51,958 nt of DNA from Limosilactobacillus vaginalis DSM 5837 = ATCC 49540. Lineage in GTDB: Bacteria; Bacillota; Bacilli; Lactobacillales; Lactobacillaceae. Under the pieces are notes generated by a model. It did no database searches, was not told the DNA's origin, and saw only the letters and a list, made by a program, of their open reading frames with translations. A program made the position numbers and the translations under genes. The stretch spans positions 66,234-118,191 of the forward strand of contig NZ_GG693414.1 in NCBI RefSeq assembly GCF_000159435.1, read 5' to 3'. The stretch's first letter is position 1. Each line of letters begins with the position of its first letter. Positions 9,168-17,363 of the stretch are shown in pieces.

Positions 9168-9184
9168 AGGGGAACGAGGCCATA

Positions 9185-10564
9185 ATGACTAAAAGCAAAT
9201 CAATATTTGATCCAGGGGCTGGATATATTGTTACTGCTAGCCACCAATGGTCGAATTTCAATGAAGATGTTTTTGAACTTTTTTATCAACCAATATTAGG
9301 AACCGCTGCATTTGCGATGTTTCATGCCTTGAGAACGCAATTAAACGAAAAACCAGCAATTAGTGACCGGCGCCTCCAGTCTCAATTGCTAGTTCAGCTT
9401 AATGCGGGACAGCAGACAGCTGAAGAAGGTATTCAACGATTGGAAGCCACGGGAATGCTGCGGACTTTTACCCAAACTGATCAGCTTGGTGATTTATTCG
9501 TTTATGAACTTCAGCCAACGCTTACACCAGCTGAGTTTATTGATGATAATCTCCTTAGTATTCTGTTGTTAGAGGCTGTTGGTGAGGCGCGCTTTAAGGA
9601 GCTTGGTGAGTTTGCTAATCGTTTTACCTTAGTAGGTCACCCAGCAGCACTCAAAGAAATTACCCATAACTTCTTTGATGCTTTTCATGTTGATGATCAG
9701 CGGATTACACGTTTGCCGACAGAAATTACCACTACTCGTGAAAAAATAGTTAGTGAGAAGAAGGCAAAAGGAGAGTTAGTTAATGTTGATTTTGACTGGC
9801 CGACGCTAGTGCAATTCTTGAAAAATCAGCCCATCACCGAAAAAGATCTGAGTAGTAACCGTGACTTAATAGAAGTTGAGCACCAGCTTTATGGGATTGA
9901 TGAGCCAACAATGGCCCGACTGATTACTCAATCAACTGATTTGACAACAAGTAAAATTCGTCCACAGCGACTTAAACAAATTATAGCTGGGAAATACCGG
10001 GTAGATGCTAAACAACCTGTCAAAGAAAAAGTTAGTGAAGAAAAAAGTAAAACTACACTTTCGCAGGAAGAACAGCAGTTAATTGAAACATGTAAGTACT
10101 ATGCACCGGTTACATTTCTTCAACAGTTAAAACAACAGATGGGTGGCTTCGTGACTTCAGGAGAACGGGCAATTATTCGGAGCCTAATTCAGGAACAGCA
10201 ACTAGATGCTGGAGTTGTTAATATTCTTTCATGGTATGTGATTGCTTCGCTTAAACGGCCAACACTGCAAGCGAATTATGTGAATGCTATTGCTAATAAC
10301 TGGATGCGTGCAGGAGTGGCGACCGCTGAAGAAGCGCTTGCCCATATCCATGAGTTTAACGATAAAAAAGCCCAGAAACGTACTAGTCGCCACGCAAACT
10401 ATTACCGCCAGCGAACCACCACTGTTCGTGAAAAGATGCCAGCATGGGCTAATGAGGATGAACAGCAAATCAAGAAGTCAACACCAGAACAATTAGATCG
10501 GCTTCGTCAGCGGTTAGCAAGGCGAAAGAAATCGGTCGGTTCTGAAGGGGATGAAAGTAAATGA
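9185..10564 (+). CDS. dnaB: Replication initiation and membrane attachment protein DnaB
   Basis: Firmicute DnaB is a helicase co-loader that acts with DnaD and DnaI at oriC and at restart forks; it is not the E. coli DnaB helicase. The 459-residue protein has an N-terminal winged-helix-type region (about 1-120, with EDVFELFYQPILGTAAFAMF), a middle part and a C-terminal DnaB/DnaD-type helical domain (about 290-410) containing ILSWYVIAS and YVNAIANNWMRAGV. The C-terminus is basic. The stop codon overlaps the start of dnaI (ATGA), so translation should be coupled. The start is preceded by GGGGAACGAGG. Confidence 0.93.
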   Translation: MTKSKSIFDPGAGYIVTASHQWSNFNEDVFELFYQPILGTAAFAMFHALRTQLNEKPAISDRRLQSQLLVQLNAGQQTAEEGIQRLEATGMLRTFTQTDQLGDLFVYELQPTLTPAEFIDDNLLSILLLEAVGEARFKELGEFANRFTLVGHPAALKEITHNFFDAFHVDDQRITRLPTEITTTREKIVSEKKAKGELVNVDFDWPTLVQFLKNQPITEKDLSSNRDLIEVEHQLYGIDEPTMARLITQSTDLTTSKIRPQRLKQIIAGKYRVDAKQPVKEKVSEEKSKTTLSQEEQQLIETCKYYAPVTFLQQLKQQMGGFVTSGERAIIRSLIQEQQLDAGVVNILSWYVIASLKRPTLQANYVNAIANNWMRAGVATAEEALAHIHEFNDKKAQKRTSRHANYYRQRTTTVREKMPAWANEDEQQIKKSTPEQLDRLRQRLARRKKSVGSEGDESK

Positions 10565-11496
10565 AATCATTGAGTAAAACAATGAAAGAGATTATGAAAA
10601 GCCAAAATTTTGGTTCTGCTTATGAGCAAATGATTAATCAGGTCCTGAATGATCCGGAAGTTGCCGCCTTCCTGAAGAATAATGCTCAAAAACTTTCACC
10701 ACAAGCAATTGAGCGAGGCGAAGCTAAGCTTTATGAATACTTTCATGAAAAGCAATTAATCAGTAAGGGAACGGCTACGGTAGCACCAGGCTATTCTCCG
10801 CAATTAATTGTTAATGCGGGACAAATTGACGTAACTTATGTGCCAACCAAAAAACTGATTGAGCAACAACGGCAAGCACATATTAAGCAACTGGTTTCTT
10901 CAATTAATATGCCTAAGTTTATTCATGGCGCCTCCTTTGACCATTTTTATACTGAAGAACCGTACCAAACAGAAACACGAAATATTGCTTTAAATGCAGC
11001 GCTTGATTTTGTTGATCAATACTCTCCAAATGAATTTCATCCCGGATTATATCTTTACGGTCGATTTGGTGTTGGAAAGACTTATCTTTTGGGAGCAATT
11101 GCCAATGAATTAGCCCAACAAAAGGGTGTTGCAACAACGATGATGCACTTCCCAAGCTTTGTTGTTGAGATGCGTAATTCGATTAAGACGAATAATATAG
11201 GCTCAAAACTTGATGCGGTAAAGAAGGCCCCAGTATTAGTACTTGATGATATTGGTGCTGATGCGATGACCACTTGGGCCAGAGATGATATTCTAGGTGT
11301 TATCTTGGAATACCGAATGCAAGAAGAGCTTCCAACATTCTTTAGTTCCAACTTCTCAATGGACGAGCTTCAAGGTCACTTGACGGTAAATGTAAAGGGA
11401 GAAGAGGAGCCGGTTAAGGCAAGTCGAATTATGGAACGGATCAAGTTTCTTTCTCGTCAATATGAAATGGCCGGTGCCAATCTTCGTGATAAATGA
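10561..11496 (+). CDS. dnaI: Primosomal protein DnaI (helicase loader)
   Basis: AAA+ ATPase that loads the replicative helicase. 311 residues: an N-terminal DnaI domain (about 1-110) that binds helicase, then an AAA+ core with Walker A GRFGVGKTYLL (near 168), Walker B VLVLDDIGAD (near 223), sensor I with SSNFSMDEL and the arginine-finger region SRIMERIKFLSRQ. It overlaps dnaB by four bases and is the last gene of the polA operon. No terminator is seen before the infC promoter 22 bases later, so some read-through into infC is possible. Confidence 0.95.
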   Translation: MKSLSKTMKEIMKSQNFGSAYEQMINQVLNDPEVAAFLKNNAQKLSPQAIERGEAKLYEYFHEKQLISKGTATVAPGYSPQLIVNAGQIDVTYVPTKKLIEQQRQAHIKQLVSSINMPKFIHGASFDHFYTEEPYQTETRNIALNAALDFVDQYSPNEFHPGLYLYGRFGVGKTYLLGAIANELAQQKGVATTMMHFPSFVVEMRNSIKTNNIGSKLDAVKKAPVLVLDDIGADAMTTWARDDILGVILEYRMQEELPTFFSSNFSMDELQGHLTVNVKGEEEPVKASRIMERIKFLSRQYEMAGANLRDK

Positions 11497-11518
11497 TAGA
11501 AATATTTAATGCTTTCCC

Positions 11519-11547
11519 TTGACATTGAATGATCGCTTTAGTATCCT
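11519..11547 (+). promoter_or_regulatory. Promoter of infC-rpmI-rplT
   Basis: TTGACA at 11519-11524, 17-base spacer, TATCCT at 11542-11547. It lies 22 bases after dnaI and about 170 bases upstream of the infC start, leaving room for the structured leader. Confidence 0.85.
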
Positions 11548-11554
11548 AGATAAC

Positions 11555-11685
11555 GTTGAAAGAAAAAGCAGGAGCACCCGCTTCTCGCCTAGGTGATAAG
11601 GATTGCCGGGCTGACGAGTTAAATAAGAACAATAATAGTATTGTTTATTATTAGCGGGGTGTGGAATACACCCCGCTTTTTGCTT
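11555..11685 (+). ncRNA. Ribosomal protein leader (L20-type) with terminator
   Basis: The untranslated leader of infC-rpmI-rplT holds conserved-looking segments GGAGCACCCGCTTCTCGCC (around 11572-11590) and GGATTGCCGGGCTGACGAG. It ends in an intrinsic terminator with arms AGCGGGGTGT (11653-11662) and ACACCCCGCT (11668-11677) followed by TTTTT. In B. subtilis the corresponding leader is bound by L20, which causes premature termination. Assignment as an L20-type leader is by operon content and layout. Exact pairing of the upstream part and the antiterminator was not modelled. Confidence 0.72.
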
Positions 11686-11719
11686 GATCTTTCGCTAATA
11701 AAATTGGAGGTGCGTTGCC

Positions 11720-12244
11720 ATAGCTCAAGATATGATTGTCAATAACGGTATTCGTGCTCGTGAAGTACGGCTAATTGGTCAAGATGGCGAACAGTTAGGA
11801 ATTAAGTCAAAGCGCGAGGCGTTACAATTAGCTGAAGATGCTAACCTTGATTTGGTTCTGGTTGCCCCAAAGGCTCGACCAGCTGTTGCCCGGATCATGG
11901 ATTACGGAAAGTACCGTTACGAAATGCAAAAGAAAGAGCGTGAAGCTCGAAAGAAGCAAAAGACTGTAACGGTTAAGGAAATTCGGTTGAGTCCTTCAAT
12001 CGATACGAATGACTTTAATGTCAAACTAAAGCGTGTTCGTAAATTTATTGAAAAGGGCGATAAAGTTCGCGTTTCCTTACGATTCCGTGGTCGTGCTATC
12101 ACCCATAAGGATATCGGTCGTGACATGATTGAAAGAATGGCCAAAGAAACTGAGGACATTGCAACAGTTGTACAACGACCAAAGATGGAAGGGCGGAGTA
12201 TTTTCTTAACTCTTGCCCCAGCTGCTGATAAAGCAAAAAACTAA
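11720..12244 (+). CDS. infC: Translation initiation factor IF-3, probable AUA start
   Basis: IF3 binds the 30S subunit, checks start codon selection and prevents premature 50S joining. From the first in-frame ATG (11732) the product would lack four N-terminal residues and have a ribosome binding site 21 bases away. ATA at 11720 gives 174 residues ([14 protein letters not shown] after the initiator) and nine-base spacing from GGAGG at 11706-11710. A rare start codon (AUU in many bacteria) allows IF3 to repress its own mRNA, so AUA fits. The N-domain (to about 85), basic linker ([11 protein letters not shown]) and C-domain are complete. First gene of infC-rpmI-rplT. Confidence 0.93.
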   Translation: MAQDMIVNNGIRAREVRLIGQDGEQLGIKSKREALQLAEDANLDLVLVAPKARPAVARIMDYGKYRYEMQKKEREARKKQKTVTVKEIRLSPSIDTNDFNVKLKRVRKFIEKGDKVRVSLRFRGRAITHKDIGRDMIERMAKETEDIATVVQRPKMEGRSIFLTLAPAADKAKN

Positions 12245-12269
12245 TTTAAGAAAGTAGGGAATTTTTCTT

Positions 12270-12467
12270 ATGCCAAAGATGAAGACTAACCGTGCCGCTG
12301 CAAAGCGTTTTAAGCGTACTGCTAATGGTGGATTCAAGAGTGGTAATTCATTCACCAGTCACCGTTTCCACGGTAAGACCAAGAAGCAACGTCGACAATT
12401 ACGTGGCTTGAGCATGATGGACAAGTCCAACGTAAAACGTTACAAGAAGTTACTCCCATTTAAGTAA
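12270..12467 (+). CDS. rpmI: 50S ribosomal protein L35
   Basis: 65-residue, very basic protein starting [14 protein letters not shown], with a [12 protein letters not shown] core and a C-terminal [11 protein letters not shown], all typical of L35. It sits 25 bases after infC and 41 bases before rplT in the standard operon order. The start is ATG with AAGTAGG upstream. Confidence 0.97.
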   Translation: MPKMKTNRAAAKRFKRTANGGFKSGNSFTSHRFHGKTKKQRRQLRGLSMMDKSNVKRYKKLLPFK

Positions 12468-12508
12468 ACTTCGTTCGAAATAAGAAAAACACGTAGGAGG
12501 AATTCAAC

Positions 12509-12862
12509 ATGCGAGTTAAAGGTGGAACTGTTACGCGCGCACGTCGTAAGCGCATTATGAAATTAGCAAAGGGTTACCGTGGTTCAAAGCACCGTCTTTT
12601 TAAGACTGCTAAGGATCAAGTAATGAAGAGCTACACTTATGCTTTCCGTGACCGGAAGGTTAATAAGCGTAAGTTCCGTGAACTTTGGATTGCCCGGATT
12701 AACGCTGCTGCACGCATGAACGATATTAGCTACAGCAAGTTAATGCATGGCTTGAAGTTAGCTAACATTGACATTAACCGGAAGATGTTAGCTGACTTGG
12801 CTGTTAACGATGCTGAAGCATTCAAGGCTATCGTTGACGAAGCAAAGAAGGCTCTTAACTAA
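12509..12862 (+). CDS. rplT: 50S ribosomal protein L20
   Basis: 117 residues. The N-terminal basic extension [15 protein letters not shown] and the [16 protein letters not shown] segment are diagnostic. L20 binds 23S rRNA early in 50S assembly and in Bacillus represses its own operon through the leader described upstream. An AGGAGG ribosome binding site precedes the ATG. Last gene of the operon, followed by a terminator. Confidence 0.97.
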   Translation: MRVKGGTVTRARRKRIMKLAKGYRGSKHRLFKTAKDQVMKSYTYAFRDRKVNKRKFRELWIARINAAARMNDISYSKLMHGLKLANIDINRKMLADLAVNDAEAFKAIVDEAKKALN

Positions 12863-12875
12863 GAGTCCTTAAATG

Positions 12876-12919
12876 AAGCAACGGTCATTGGTGAGCAGCC
12901 AGTGGATCGTTGCTTTTTT
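12876..12919 (+). terminator. Intrinsic terminator of infC-rpmI-rplT
   Basis: Arms AAGCAACG (12876-12883) and CGTTGCTT (12908-12915), with an inner TCATTGG/CCAGTGGA pairing, then a run of T residues. Confidence 0.88.
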
Positions 12920-12972
12920 ATTTTCCCAGATTAATTAGACCGTTAAGAGTAGCGGTTGGAAGCAACAATCGT

Positions 12973-12978
12973 TATAAT
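12973..12978 (+). promoter_or_regulatory. Candidate -10 box for the yqeG cluster
   Basis: Perfect TATAAT 34 bases upstream of the yqeG start and downstream of the rplT terminator. No clear -35 hexamer at normal spacing. Confidence 0.5.
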
Positions 12979-13011
12979 TAGAATAATAGTAATTATTTGA
13001 GAGGTATAACT

Positions 13012-13542
13012 TTGTTAGAAGAGTTTAAACCAACATGGATGGTAAAGAGTATTTATTCAGTTTCTCCTGAACAATTAAAGGCTCATGGCATTCGTGCTGT
13101 TTTTAGTGATTTAGACAATACTTTGATCGCTTGGAATAATCCGGAGGGAACACCGGAATTACATCAATGGATGGCAGAACTAAAGGAAGCAGGAATTCCG
13201 TTAATCGTTATTTCCAATAATAACAAGAAACGGGTTGCCAAAGCTGTTGCTAATTTAAAACTACCATTCATGTCACGTTCCTTAAAACCGCTAAGTTTTG
13301 GGATTACCCGGGCACGTAAAAAGCTAGGCTTAGCTAAAAATGAGGTGGTAATGGTTGGGGATCAGCTAATGACGGATATGCTAGCTGCCCACCAAGCTGG
13401 GGTTCGCAGCATCCTGGTTAAGCCAATCCTTCAAACTGATAAGTGGACCACCAGAATGAATCGGTTGATAGAAAAGTATGTCTGGCGTGAACTGCGTCGG
13501 CATTACCCGAATTTAAAATGGCAGGAGGATTTGAATGACTGA
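13012..13542 (+). CDS. yqeG: YqeG family HAD-IIIA phosphatase
   Basis: 176-residue HAD superfamily protein. Motif I is DLDNT (residues 33-37), motif II VISNN and the C-terminal motif VGDQLMTDM. The substrate of YqeG is not established; relatives include phosphatidylglycerophosphate phosphatases, so a lipid phosphatase is possible. The start is TTG 13012, chosen because GAGAGG at 12999-13004 gives seven-base spacing; an upstream in-frame TTG at 12997 precedes that site. It overlaps yqeH by 8 bases, as in many Firmicutes, and heads a cluster of ribosome assembly and NAD genes. Confidence 0.92.
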   Translation: MLEEFKPTWMVKSIYSVSPEQLKAHGIRAVFSDLDNTLIAWNNPEGTPELHQWMAELKEAGIPLIVISNNNKKRVAKAVANLKLPFMSRSLKPLSFGITRARKKLGLAKNEVVMVGDQLMTDMLAAHQAGVRSILVKPILQTDKWTTRMNRLIEKYVWRELRRHYPNLKWQEDLND

Positions 13543-14662
13543 AGAACAACAAAATCGTGATGATTTAAGATGTATTGGTTGTGGAGCAAAGATTCAAACG
13601 ACTGATCCCAAAGAACCTGGCTATACTCCTCAATCAGCGCTTGAAAAGGGATTGAAGAACAATGAACTATATTGTCAACGGTGTTTTAGACTCCGCCATT
13701 ATAATGAAATTGCTCCAGTTTCCTTAAGTGATGATGATTTTCTTCGTCTTCTTAGTCAAATTCGGAATGATGATGCGCTAATCGTTTATGTTGTTGATAT
13801 TTTTGACTTTAACGGTAGCATAATTCCGGGATTGCATCGTTTTGTTGGTTCAAATCCAGTTTTGCTAGTCGGTAATAAAGAAGACTTGTTACCCCGTTCG
13901 TTAAGACGTCCAAAACTCCGTGATTGGTTACGCCAACAGGCTAATTTAGCTGGGTTACGGCCAATTGATACGGTTCTTGTATCTGCAAAAAAGAACCATC
14001 AAATTGATTACTTGTTAGAAGTAATTGATAAGTATCGTCAAGGACGAGATGTCTATTTTGTTGGGGTAACTAACGTTGGTAAATCAACGCTGGTTAACCA
14101 AATAATTAAACGGCAAACAGGGATTAAAGAACTTATCACAACGTCTAAATTTCCGGGAACAACCTTAGATAAAATTGAAATTCCGCTTGATGATGGTCAT
14201 CAGTTAATCGATACCCCAGGAATTATTCACCAGCATCAAATGGCTCATGTTTTATCAGCTAAGGATCTAAAGTACGTTTCACCACAAAAAGAAATTAAGC
14301 CACGGACTTACCAATTGGATCCGGAGCAGACAATCTTTATTGGTGGCGTAGCGCGTTTTGATTACTTAACAGGGCATCACGCAGGAATCATTGCTTACTT
14401 TGACAATAACCTTCCCCTTCATCGAACTAAGCTAGGCAATGCTGATCGTTTTTATGAAAAGCATCTTGGTGAATTATTAACACCACCAACGAAGGACGAA
14501 TTAAAGGAATTTCCACCGTTAGAGCGTCAAGAGTTTCACTTATCTGAGAAGAGTGATGTTGTTTTTGAAGGCTTGGGTTGGATTACCGTTCCAGCAGGGA
14601 CCACTGTTGCTGCCTGGGTTCCAAAAGGTGTTTCAAGTTTAGTACGGCGAGCAATGATTTAA
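13535..14662 (+). CDS. yqeH: Ribosome biogenesis GTPase YqeH
   Basis: 375-residue circularly permuted GTPase required for 30S assembly in Bacillus. An N-terminal zinc finger (Cys13, Cys16 and CQRC near residue 48) precedes the permuted G domain in the order G4 (NKED), G5 (SAKK), G1 (GVTNVGKST) and G3 (DTPG). A C-terminal YqeH-type RNA-binding region follows. It overlaps yqeG by 8 bases and is followed by yhbY after 13 bases. Bacillus has aroE between yqeH and yhbY; here it is absent. Confidence 0.95.
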   Translation: MTEEQQNRDDLRCIGCGAKIQTTDPKEPGYTPQSALEKGLKNNELYCQRCFRLRHYNEIAPVSLSDDDFLRLLSQIRNDDALIVYVVDIFDFNGSIIPGLHRFVGSNPVLLVGNKEDLLPRSLRRPKLRDWLRQQANLAGLRPIDTVLVSAKKNHQIDYLLEVIDKYRQGRDVYFVGVTNVGKSTLVNQIIKRQTGIKELITTSKFPGTTLDKIEIPLDDGHQLIDTPGIIHQHQMAHVLSAKDLKYVSPQKEIKPRTYQLDPEQTIFIGGVARFDYLTGHHAGIIAYFDNNLPLHRTKLGNADRFYEKHLGELLTPPTKDELKEFPPLERQEFHLSEKSDVVFEGLGWITVPAGTTVAAWVPKGVSSLVRRAMI

Positions 14663-14675
14663 GAAGAGGTACAGA

Positions 14676-14987
14676 ATGAAATTAAGAGGAAAGCAAAAAC
14701 GTTTTTTAAGAGCACAAGCTAATCATCTTCAACCAATTTTTGCGGTTGGTAAGGAAGGATTGACTCAAAATTGGGTTGATCAATTGGATGGGGCATTAGA
14801 TCGTCGAGAATTAATCAAGGTTAATATTCTTCAAAACTCTGATGTGACGCCTAAAGAGGTTCAGCATTTCATTGAAAGTCAAACGGAAATTCAAGTTGTC
14901 CAAATAATTGGTCGGGTACTAGTTCTTTTTAAGGTATCTGCAAACAAGGATGCTCGGGAATTATCATCACGGGTAAAGAAGATCTAG
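14676..14987 (+). CDS. yhbY: CRM-domain ribosome assembly RNA-binding protein YhbY
   Basis: 103 residues forming a single CRM (YhbY) domain: LRGKQKRFLRAQANHL at the start, VGKEGLTQNWVDQLD with the conserved GxxG-type loop, and VQIIGRVLVLFK at the end. It associates with pre-50S particles in other bacteria. The AAGAGG ribosome binding site is close to the ATG. Part of the yqeG-tmcAL cluster; also named yqeI in Bacillus. Confidence 0.94.
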   Translation: MKLRGKQKRFLRAQANHLQPIFAVGKEGLTQNWVDQLDGALDRRELIKVNILQNSDVTPKEVQHFIESQTEIQVVQIIGRVLVLFKVSANKDARELSSRVKKI

Positions 14988-15002
14988 TTGAGGTGAAGCT
15001 TT

Positions 15003-15653
15003 TTGCAACAGTGTGGAGTTTTAACAAGTACGAAAACAATTACTAAACCGCAACCCCAACTTGCCCCTAATCAGAAGCGTCAACGGATCGGGCTATATGG
15101 CGGAACGTTTAATCCAGTTCATAATGCTCATTTACTAGTGGCGGATCAGGTTCAAACTTTATTGTGTTTAAACCGGGTTGATTTTATGCCGGATTTTATT
15201 CCTCCGCATATTGATCATAAAGGTGCTATTGATGCTCAAGATCGGGTTGCTATGCTAAAGTTAGCAACTAGTGATAATAGTCGTTTTGGGATTGAAATGG
15301 CAGAGCTAAAACGTGGCGGAGTCAGTTATACTTATGACACAATGAAACAATTGTTAGAACAGAACCCGCTAACGGAATATTACTTTATCATTGGTGGCGA
15401 TATGGTGGATTACTTGCCAAAATGGCACCGAATTAATGACCTGGTAAAGCTACCCCGCTTTCATTTTGTGGGGGTTCGTCGCCAGGGGGCCAAAAATGAA
15501 ACCAACTATCCGGTAATTTGGGTTGATGTCCCGCTAGTTGCTTTTAGTTCAACTGATATTCGTCATCGAATTTCGACGGGGCAGTCAATTAGGTACATGG
15601 TTCCAGAAAAGGTTGCACAATATATAAAGGAGCACCAACTTTATCATGAGTGA
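15003..15653 (+). CDS. nadD: Nicotinate-nucleotide adenylyltransferase
   Basis: Transfers AMP from ATP to nicotinate mononucleotide in NAD synthesis. The nucleotidyltransferase motif GGTFNPVHNAH is at residues 33-43 and the ISSTDIR-like motif (AFSSTDIRHRI) near the C-terminus. There is an extra N-terminal tail of about 28 residues rich in K, P and Q before the core. If the TTG at 15003 is right (GAGGTG ribosome binding site at 14990-14995) the length is 216. No alternative start with a better site is seen before the catalytic core. It overlaps yqeK by 8 bases. Confidence 0.92.
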   Translation: MQQCGVLTSTKTITKPQPQLAPNQKRQRIGLYGGTFNPVHNAHLLVADQVQTLLCLNRVDFMPDFIPPHIDHKGAIDAQDRVAMLKLATSDNSRFGIEMAELKRGGVSYTYDTMKQLLEQNPLTEYYFIIGGDMVDYLPKWHRINDLVKLPRFHFVGVRRQGAKNETNYPVIWVDVPLVAFSSTDIRHRISTGQSIRYMVPEKVAQYIKEHQLYHE

Positions 15654-16263
15654 AGAGCAAATTAAATATCAAAAACACTATATTCCATTAACTCGGGATG
15701 AATTAGTAGAACGCCTGCATTTGGCATTGCGTCCTAAACGATTTAATCATGTGCTGCGAGTTGAGAAAACAGCAATTAAATTGGCAAAGACTAATGGTGT
15801 TGATCCAGAAAAGGCAAGTATTGCTGGACTCTGTCATGATTATGCAAAGCAACGCCCGGATGATGTTTTTATCCAAGTAATTAAGGATAAAAAAATGTCA
15901 CCAGAATTATTAAACTACGGGAATGCAATTTGGCACGGTGTTGTTGGGGCTGAGTTGTTAAAAGACGAGCTCGGTATTTGGGATGAGGATATTCTAAATG
16001 CGGTTCGGCATCATACTACTGGGGCTGCAATAATGAGTAAGCTAGAACAAGTAATTTATATGGCAGACTATATTGAACCAGCACGTGATTTTGATGGAGT
16101 TCAAACAGCACGAAAAATTACTGCTGATGATCTTGGTGCTGGGGTTGCATATCAGACTAAACATACTCTTCAATATTTGATTGCAAATAATAAACCCGTT
16201 TACCCAAAGACAATTGAAACCTATAATGCTTGGGTACCAAAATATGAAAGGAAGATAAACTAG
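15646..16263 (+). CDS. yqeK: YqeK HD-domain hydrolase (probable Ap4A hydrolase)
   Basis: 205-residue HD-superfamily phosphohydrolase. Conserved metal ligands are visible in FNHVLRVEK, LCHDYAK (HD pair) and AVRHHTTG, plus YMADYIEPARDF, which is characteristic of YqeK. Members studied in Firmicutes are symmetrical diadenosine tetraphosphatases, which split Ap4A into two ADP. It overlaps nadD by 8 bases and is directly followed by rsfS. The pairing with nadD is a conserved Firmicute arrangement. Confidence 0.92.
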   Translation: MSEEQIKYQKHYIPLTRDELVERLHLALRPKRFNHVLRVEKTAIKLAKTNGVDPEKASIAGLCHDYAKQRPDDVFIQVIKDKKMSPELLNYGNAIWHGVVGAELLKDELGIWDEDILNAVRHHTTGAAIMSKLEQVIYMADYIEPARDFDGVQTARKITADDLGAGVAYQTKHTLQYLIANNKPVYPKTIETYNAWVPKYERKIN

Positions 16264-16620
16264 ATGGATAGTAAACAACTATTAGAAATGGCAGTTAAAG
16301 CCGGTGACGGTCGTCGGGCTGAGGATATTGTTGCTTTGAAAGTCAACCAAATTAGTCCAATGGCAGATTACTTTGTGATTATGACTGGTGGCTCTGACCG
16401 TCAAGTACAAGCAATTGCCAACGCGATTATCGAAAAAGCTCATGAAGAAAAAGTTAATATTGGAAGCGTCGAAGGAAAAAATCATGCTCAATGGGTACTA
16501 ATTGATCTTGGTGACGTGGTTGTTCACGTTTTCCGTGAAGAAACGCGGGCTTTTTATAACCTTGAGAAGTTATGGTCAGATGCACCAATGGTTAATATTA
16601 GCAAATGGGTTAATGATTAA
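16264..16620 (+). CDS. rsfS: Ribosomal silencing factor RsfS
   Basis: 118-residue RsfS/YbeB/Iojap protein. It binds L14 and blocks subunit joining when nutrients are limiting. Typical segments are DYFVIMTGGSDRQVQAIA, WVLIDLGDVVVHVF and FYNLEKLWSDAP. The start codon follows the yqeK stop without a gap, and the stop shares one base with the yqeM start, so translation of the three genes is tightly coupled. Confidence 0.95.
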   Translation: MDSKQLLEMAVKAGDGRRAEDIVALKVNQISPMADYFVIMTGGSDRQVQAIANAIIEKAHEEKVNIGSVEGKNHAQWVLIDLGDVVVHVFREETRAFYNLEKLWSDAPMVNISKWVND

Positions 16621-17363
16621 TGATTTACCAGAGCTTTGCCCAACTTTACGATCAATTATTTGACCAGGAGCTGTATAAGCGCTGGCTTGATTTTACCTTG
16701 AATTACGGACGAGCTGCTACGGGAAGTAAGTGCTTAGAGCTTGCTGGTGGCGCTGGTCGCCTTGCTGTAATGTTAGCTCAACGTCACTATGATGTTACGG
16801 TTGCCGATTTTTCTTCTGAAATGTTAAGTCTTGCAAGTCAACATGCTGATGAGGCAGGAGTTAATTTGAAAATTATTGAGGCTGACATGCGGGACCTCAC
16901 TAATTTACCGCAGTATAATTTGGTAACATGCTATGCTGATTCGCTGAATTACCTAGATGACTTAACTGATGTACAGATGACTTTTCGACAAGTTTATGAG
17001 CATTTAACCACTGATGGTATGTTTTTATTTGATATGATAAGCCCCTATAAAACTGATGTTGTCTATCCTGGCTATATGTATAACTATGAAGACGAGGATC
17101 ACCGCCATGCATTTATGTGGCGAAGTTTTATGGATGATGAGGTTAATCATGGGGTAATTCATGAGTTAGCTTTCTTCAATCAATTAAGTAATGGTGAGTA
17201 TCAACGAGTTGGAGAAACTCACTTTGAACGAGCTTACCAGTTGGCAGAATTGAAAGCAGCGTTAGATCAGGCTGGTTTTAAACAGGTTGAAGTTTACAGT
17301 AACTTTGGGCAAAATAAAGTAACTGATAAGGATGAGCGGTGGTTCTTTAGATGTCAGAAATAA
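16620..17363 (+). CDS. yqeM: Class I SAM-dependent methyltransferase YqeM
   Basis: 247-residue Rossmann-fold methyltransferase. The SAM-binding glycine motif is LELAGGAGRLAVMLA (near residue 40), followed by the acidic residue in VTVADFS, the EADMRDL segment and TCYADSLNYL. Substrate unknown: the family's place in the ribosome assembly cluster suggests RNA, protein or a small metabolite. It begins one base inside the rsfS stop and overlaps the next gene. Confidence 0.9.
   Translation: MIYQSFAQLYDQLFDQELYKRWLDFTLNYGRAATGSKCLELAGGAGRLAVMLAQRHYDVTVADFSSEMLSLASQHADEAGVNLKIIEADMRDLTNLPQYNLVTCYADSLNYLDDLTDVQMTFRQVYEHLTTDGMFLFDMISPYKTDVVYPGYMYNYEDEDHRHAFMWRSFMDDEVNHGVIHELAFFNQLSNGEYQRVGETHFERAYQLAELKAALDQAGFKQVEVYSNFGQNKVTDKDERWFFRCQK

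Noticed and set aside
15003-15090. Later start for nadD at the core motif
   Set aside because: No ATG, GTG or TTG with a ribosome binding site was found between the TTG at 15003 and the conserved nucleotidyltransferase motif.
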